A stretch of DNA of 64,000 nucleotides from Rhodoluna limnophila (lineage in GTDB: Bacteria > Actinomycetota > Actinomycetes > Actinomycetales > Microbacteriaceae): the NCBI GenBank assembly GCA_945883505.1, contig CAMCXL010000004.1:1-64000 (forward strand), written 5' to 3'. Below are positions 63,449 to 64,000 of this stretch, one piece after another. Each line of letters begins with the position of its first letter. The stretch's first letter is position 1. A program made the position numbers and the translations under genes. Under the pieces are notes generated by a model. The model ran no database searches, was not told where the DNA came from, and was given only the letters and a program-made list of their open reading frames with translations.

Positions 63449-64000
63449 ATCTGGCAACAGTAGTTGAGGCAATAGAAACCCTAAAGGCCGGAAAGCCGGT
63501 TTTGGTGGTTGACCACCGAAACCGCGAGAACGAAGGCGACGCCATCATGGCGGCGCAGTTTGCTACGCCTGAGTGGATTGCCTGGATGGTGAAACACACC
63601 TCCGGTTTCTTGTGTGCTCCGATGGCCGAGTCTTTGGCAAACCGACTAGAGCTTCCACTGATGACAAATAGCAACCAAGATCGCTACCGCACTCAGTACA
63701 CGGTTTCGGTTGACGCCGCTCACGGAGTAACAACTGGAATCAGTGCGGCTGACCGCGCTGAAACTCTTCGTGTGTTGGCGGACCCCGAGTCAATGCCGGC
63801 TCATTTGATTAGACCGGGTCACGTTATTCCACTACGTGCTCACCCAGACGGTGTCTTTGGAAGACCCGGCCACACCGAGGCAACCGTTGATTTACTAAAG
63901 CTCGCGGGACTAGTTCCAGTTGGGGTTATTGCCGAGATGGTTTCTGAAAATGGCGAGATGATGCGTCTTCCTGAGCTACTAGCGGTCGGTGAGAAGGAGA
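63445..64000 (+). CDS. ribBA: RibBA, N-terminal 3,4-dihydroxy-2-butanone-4-phosphate synthase domain (cut by window end)
   Basis: The 185 visible residues form the RibB (DHBP synthase) domain: RENEGD (27-32), HTSGFLCAPM, DAAHGVTTGISAADR, RPGHVIPLRAHP and GHTEATVDLLKLAG. The acidic loop that normally reads DDEDRENEGD is DHRNRENEGD (23-32), an unusual change for a metal/substrate loop. A GTP cyclohydrolase II domain probably follows outside the window. It starts with ATG at 63445, overlapping ribE. Confidence 0.88.
   Translation, partial: MNLATVVEAIETLKAGKPVLVVDHRNRENEGDAIMAAQFATPEWIAWMVKHTSGFLCAPMAESLANRLELPLMTNSNQDRYRTQYTVSVDAAHGVTTGISAADRAETLRVLADPESMPAHLIRPGHVIPLRAHPDGVFGRPGHTEATVDLLKLAGLVPVGVIAEMVSENGEMMRLPELLAVGEKE

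Noticed and set aside
1-64000. CRISPR arrays, IS elements, prophage or integrative element
   Set aside because: No spaced direct repeats, transposase, integrase or phage structural gene is recognisable; composition looks uniform to the eye throughout.

Overview
The window is ordinary-density bacterial chromosome with an actinobacterial gene set: two WhiB regulators, the MtrA-MtrB-LpqB system, AccD/AccE/AccA acyl-CoA carboxylase, a DUF6459 protein, a PdtaS-type kinase and GDP-mannose genes. By eye G+C is near 50 %, low for Actinobacteria. Intergenic gaps are tiny and genes often overlap. Together with a CrtI-like/UbiA carotenoid pair this suggests a small-genome Microbacteriaceae (for example the freshwater Rhodoluna/Aquiluna type); that placement is an inference. 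No insertion sequence, prophage, integrase or CRISPR array is visible.

Layout. 1-2451: tRNA-Lys and a carotenoid desaturase-like/prenyltransferase pair (minus). 2543-7918: peroxiredoxin, a small membrane protein, WhiB1, a SAF protein/ParA-like ATPase/PdtaS kinase operon, an unknown protein and a DUF6459 protein. 7915-18904: a minus-strand run of manB, ahcY, mtrA, mtrB, lpqB, comF, hpf, secA. 18928-33993: a cell-envelope region with a zincin-like protein, DUF5719 protein, large membrane glycosyltransferase, WhiB2, galE, manA, a nucleotidyltransferase, a giant LysM protein, a lipoprotein and a teichoic-acid-like polymerase/glycosyltransferase/ABC exporter. 33990-42625: purE, purK, PH-domain protein, birA, acyl-CoA carboxylase (accD, accE, accA), an RNA methyltransferase and maf. 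42697-54511: nucleoside import and salvage (purine nucleoside phosphorylase, PGM2-like mutase, add, deoA, cdd, BMP/Nup ABC importer) with an orphan PTS IIA/IIB pair. 54656-61516: manC, sdhCDAB, a Tat-Rieske lipoprotein, xthA, trpS. 61581-64000: an FMN riboswitch and ribD-ribE-ribBA, the last cut by the window edge.

The genes cooperate in a few themes. ManA, ManB and ManC make GDP-mannose for wall and lipid glycans, and galE, TagF-like, GT2 and the ABC pair build and export a wall glycopolymer. BirA charges the biotin domain of AccA, which works with AccD/AccE. The BMP importer brings in nucleosides, which Cdd, Add, DeoA and PNP break down, and the sugar mutase could pass ribose-1-phosphate to central metabolism. 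From memory, the gene order resembles a condensed version of the Mycobacterium tuberculosis Rv3219 to Rv3319 interval.

No wholly new system is evident. The points most worth a second look are: five convergent gene pairs that share their stop codons in a 4-bp overlap; a candidate bidirectional leaderless promoter between manB and its divergent neighbour; PTS IIA/IIB without IIC inside a nucleoside operon; a ParA-like ATPase lacking the signature lysine next to PdtaS; and the giant LysM protein with a lysozyme-like head.
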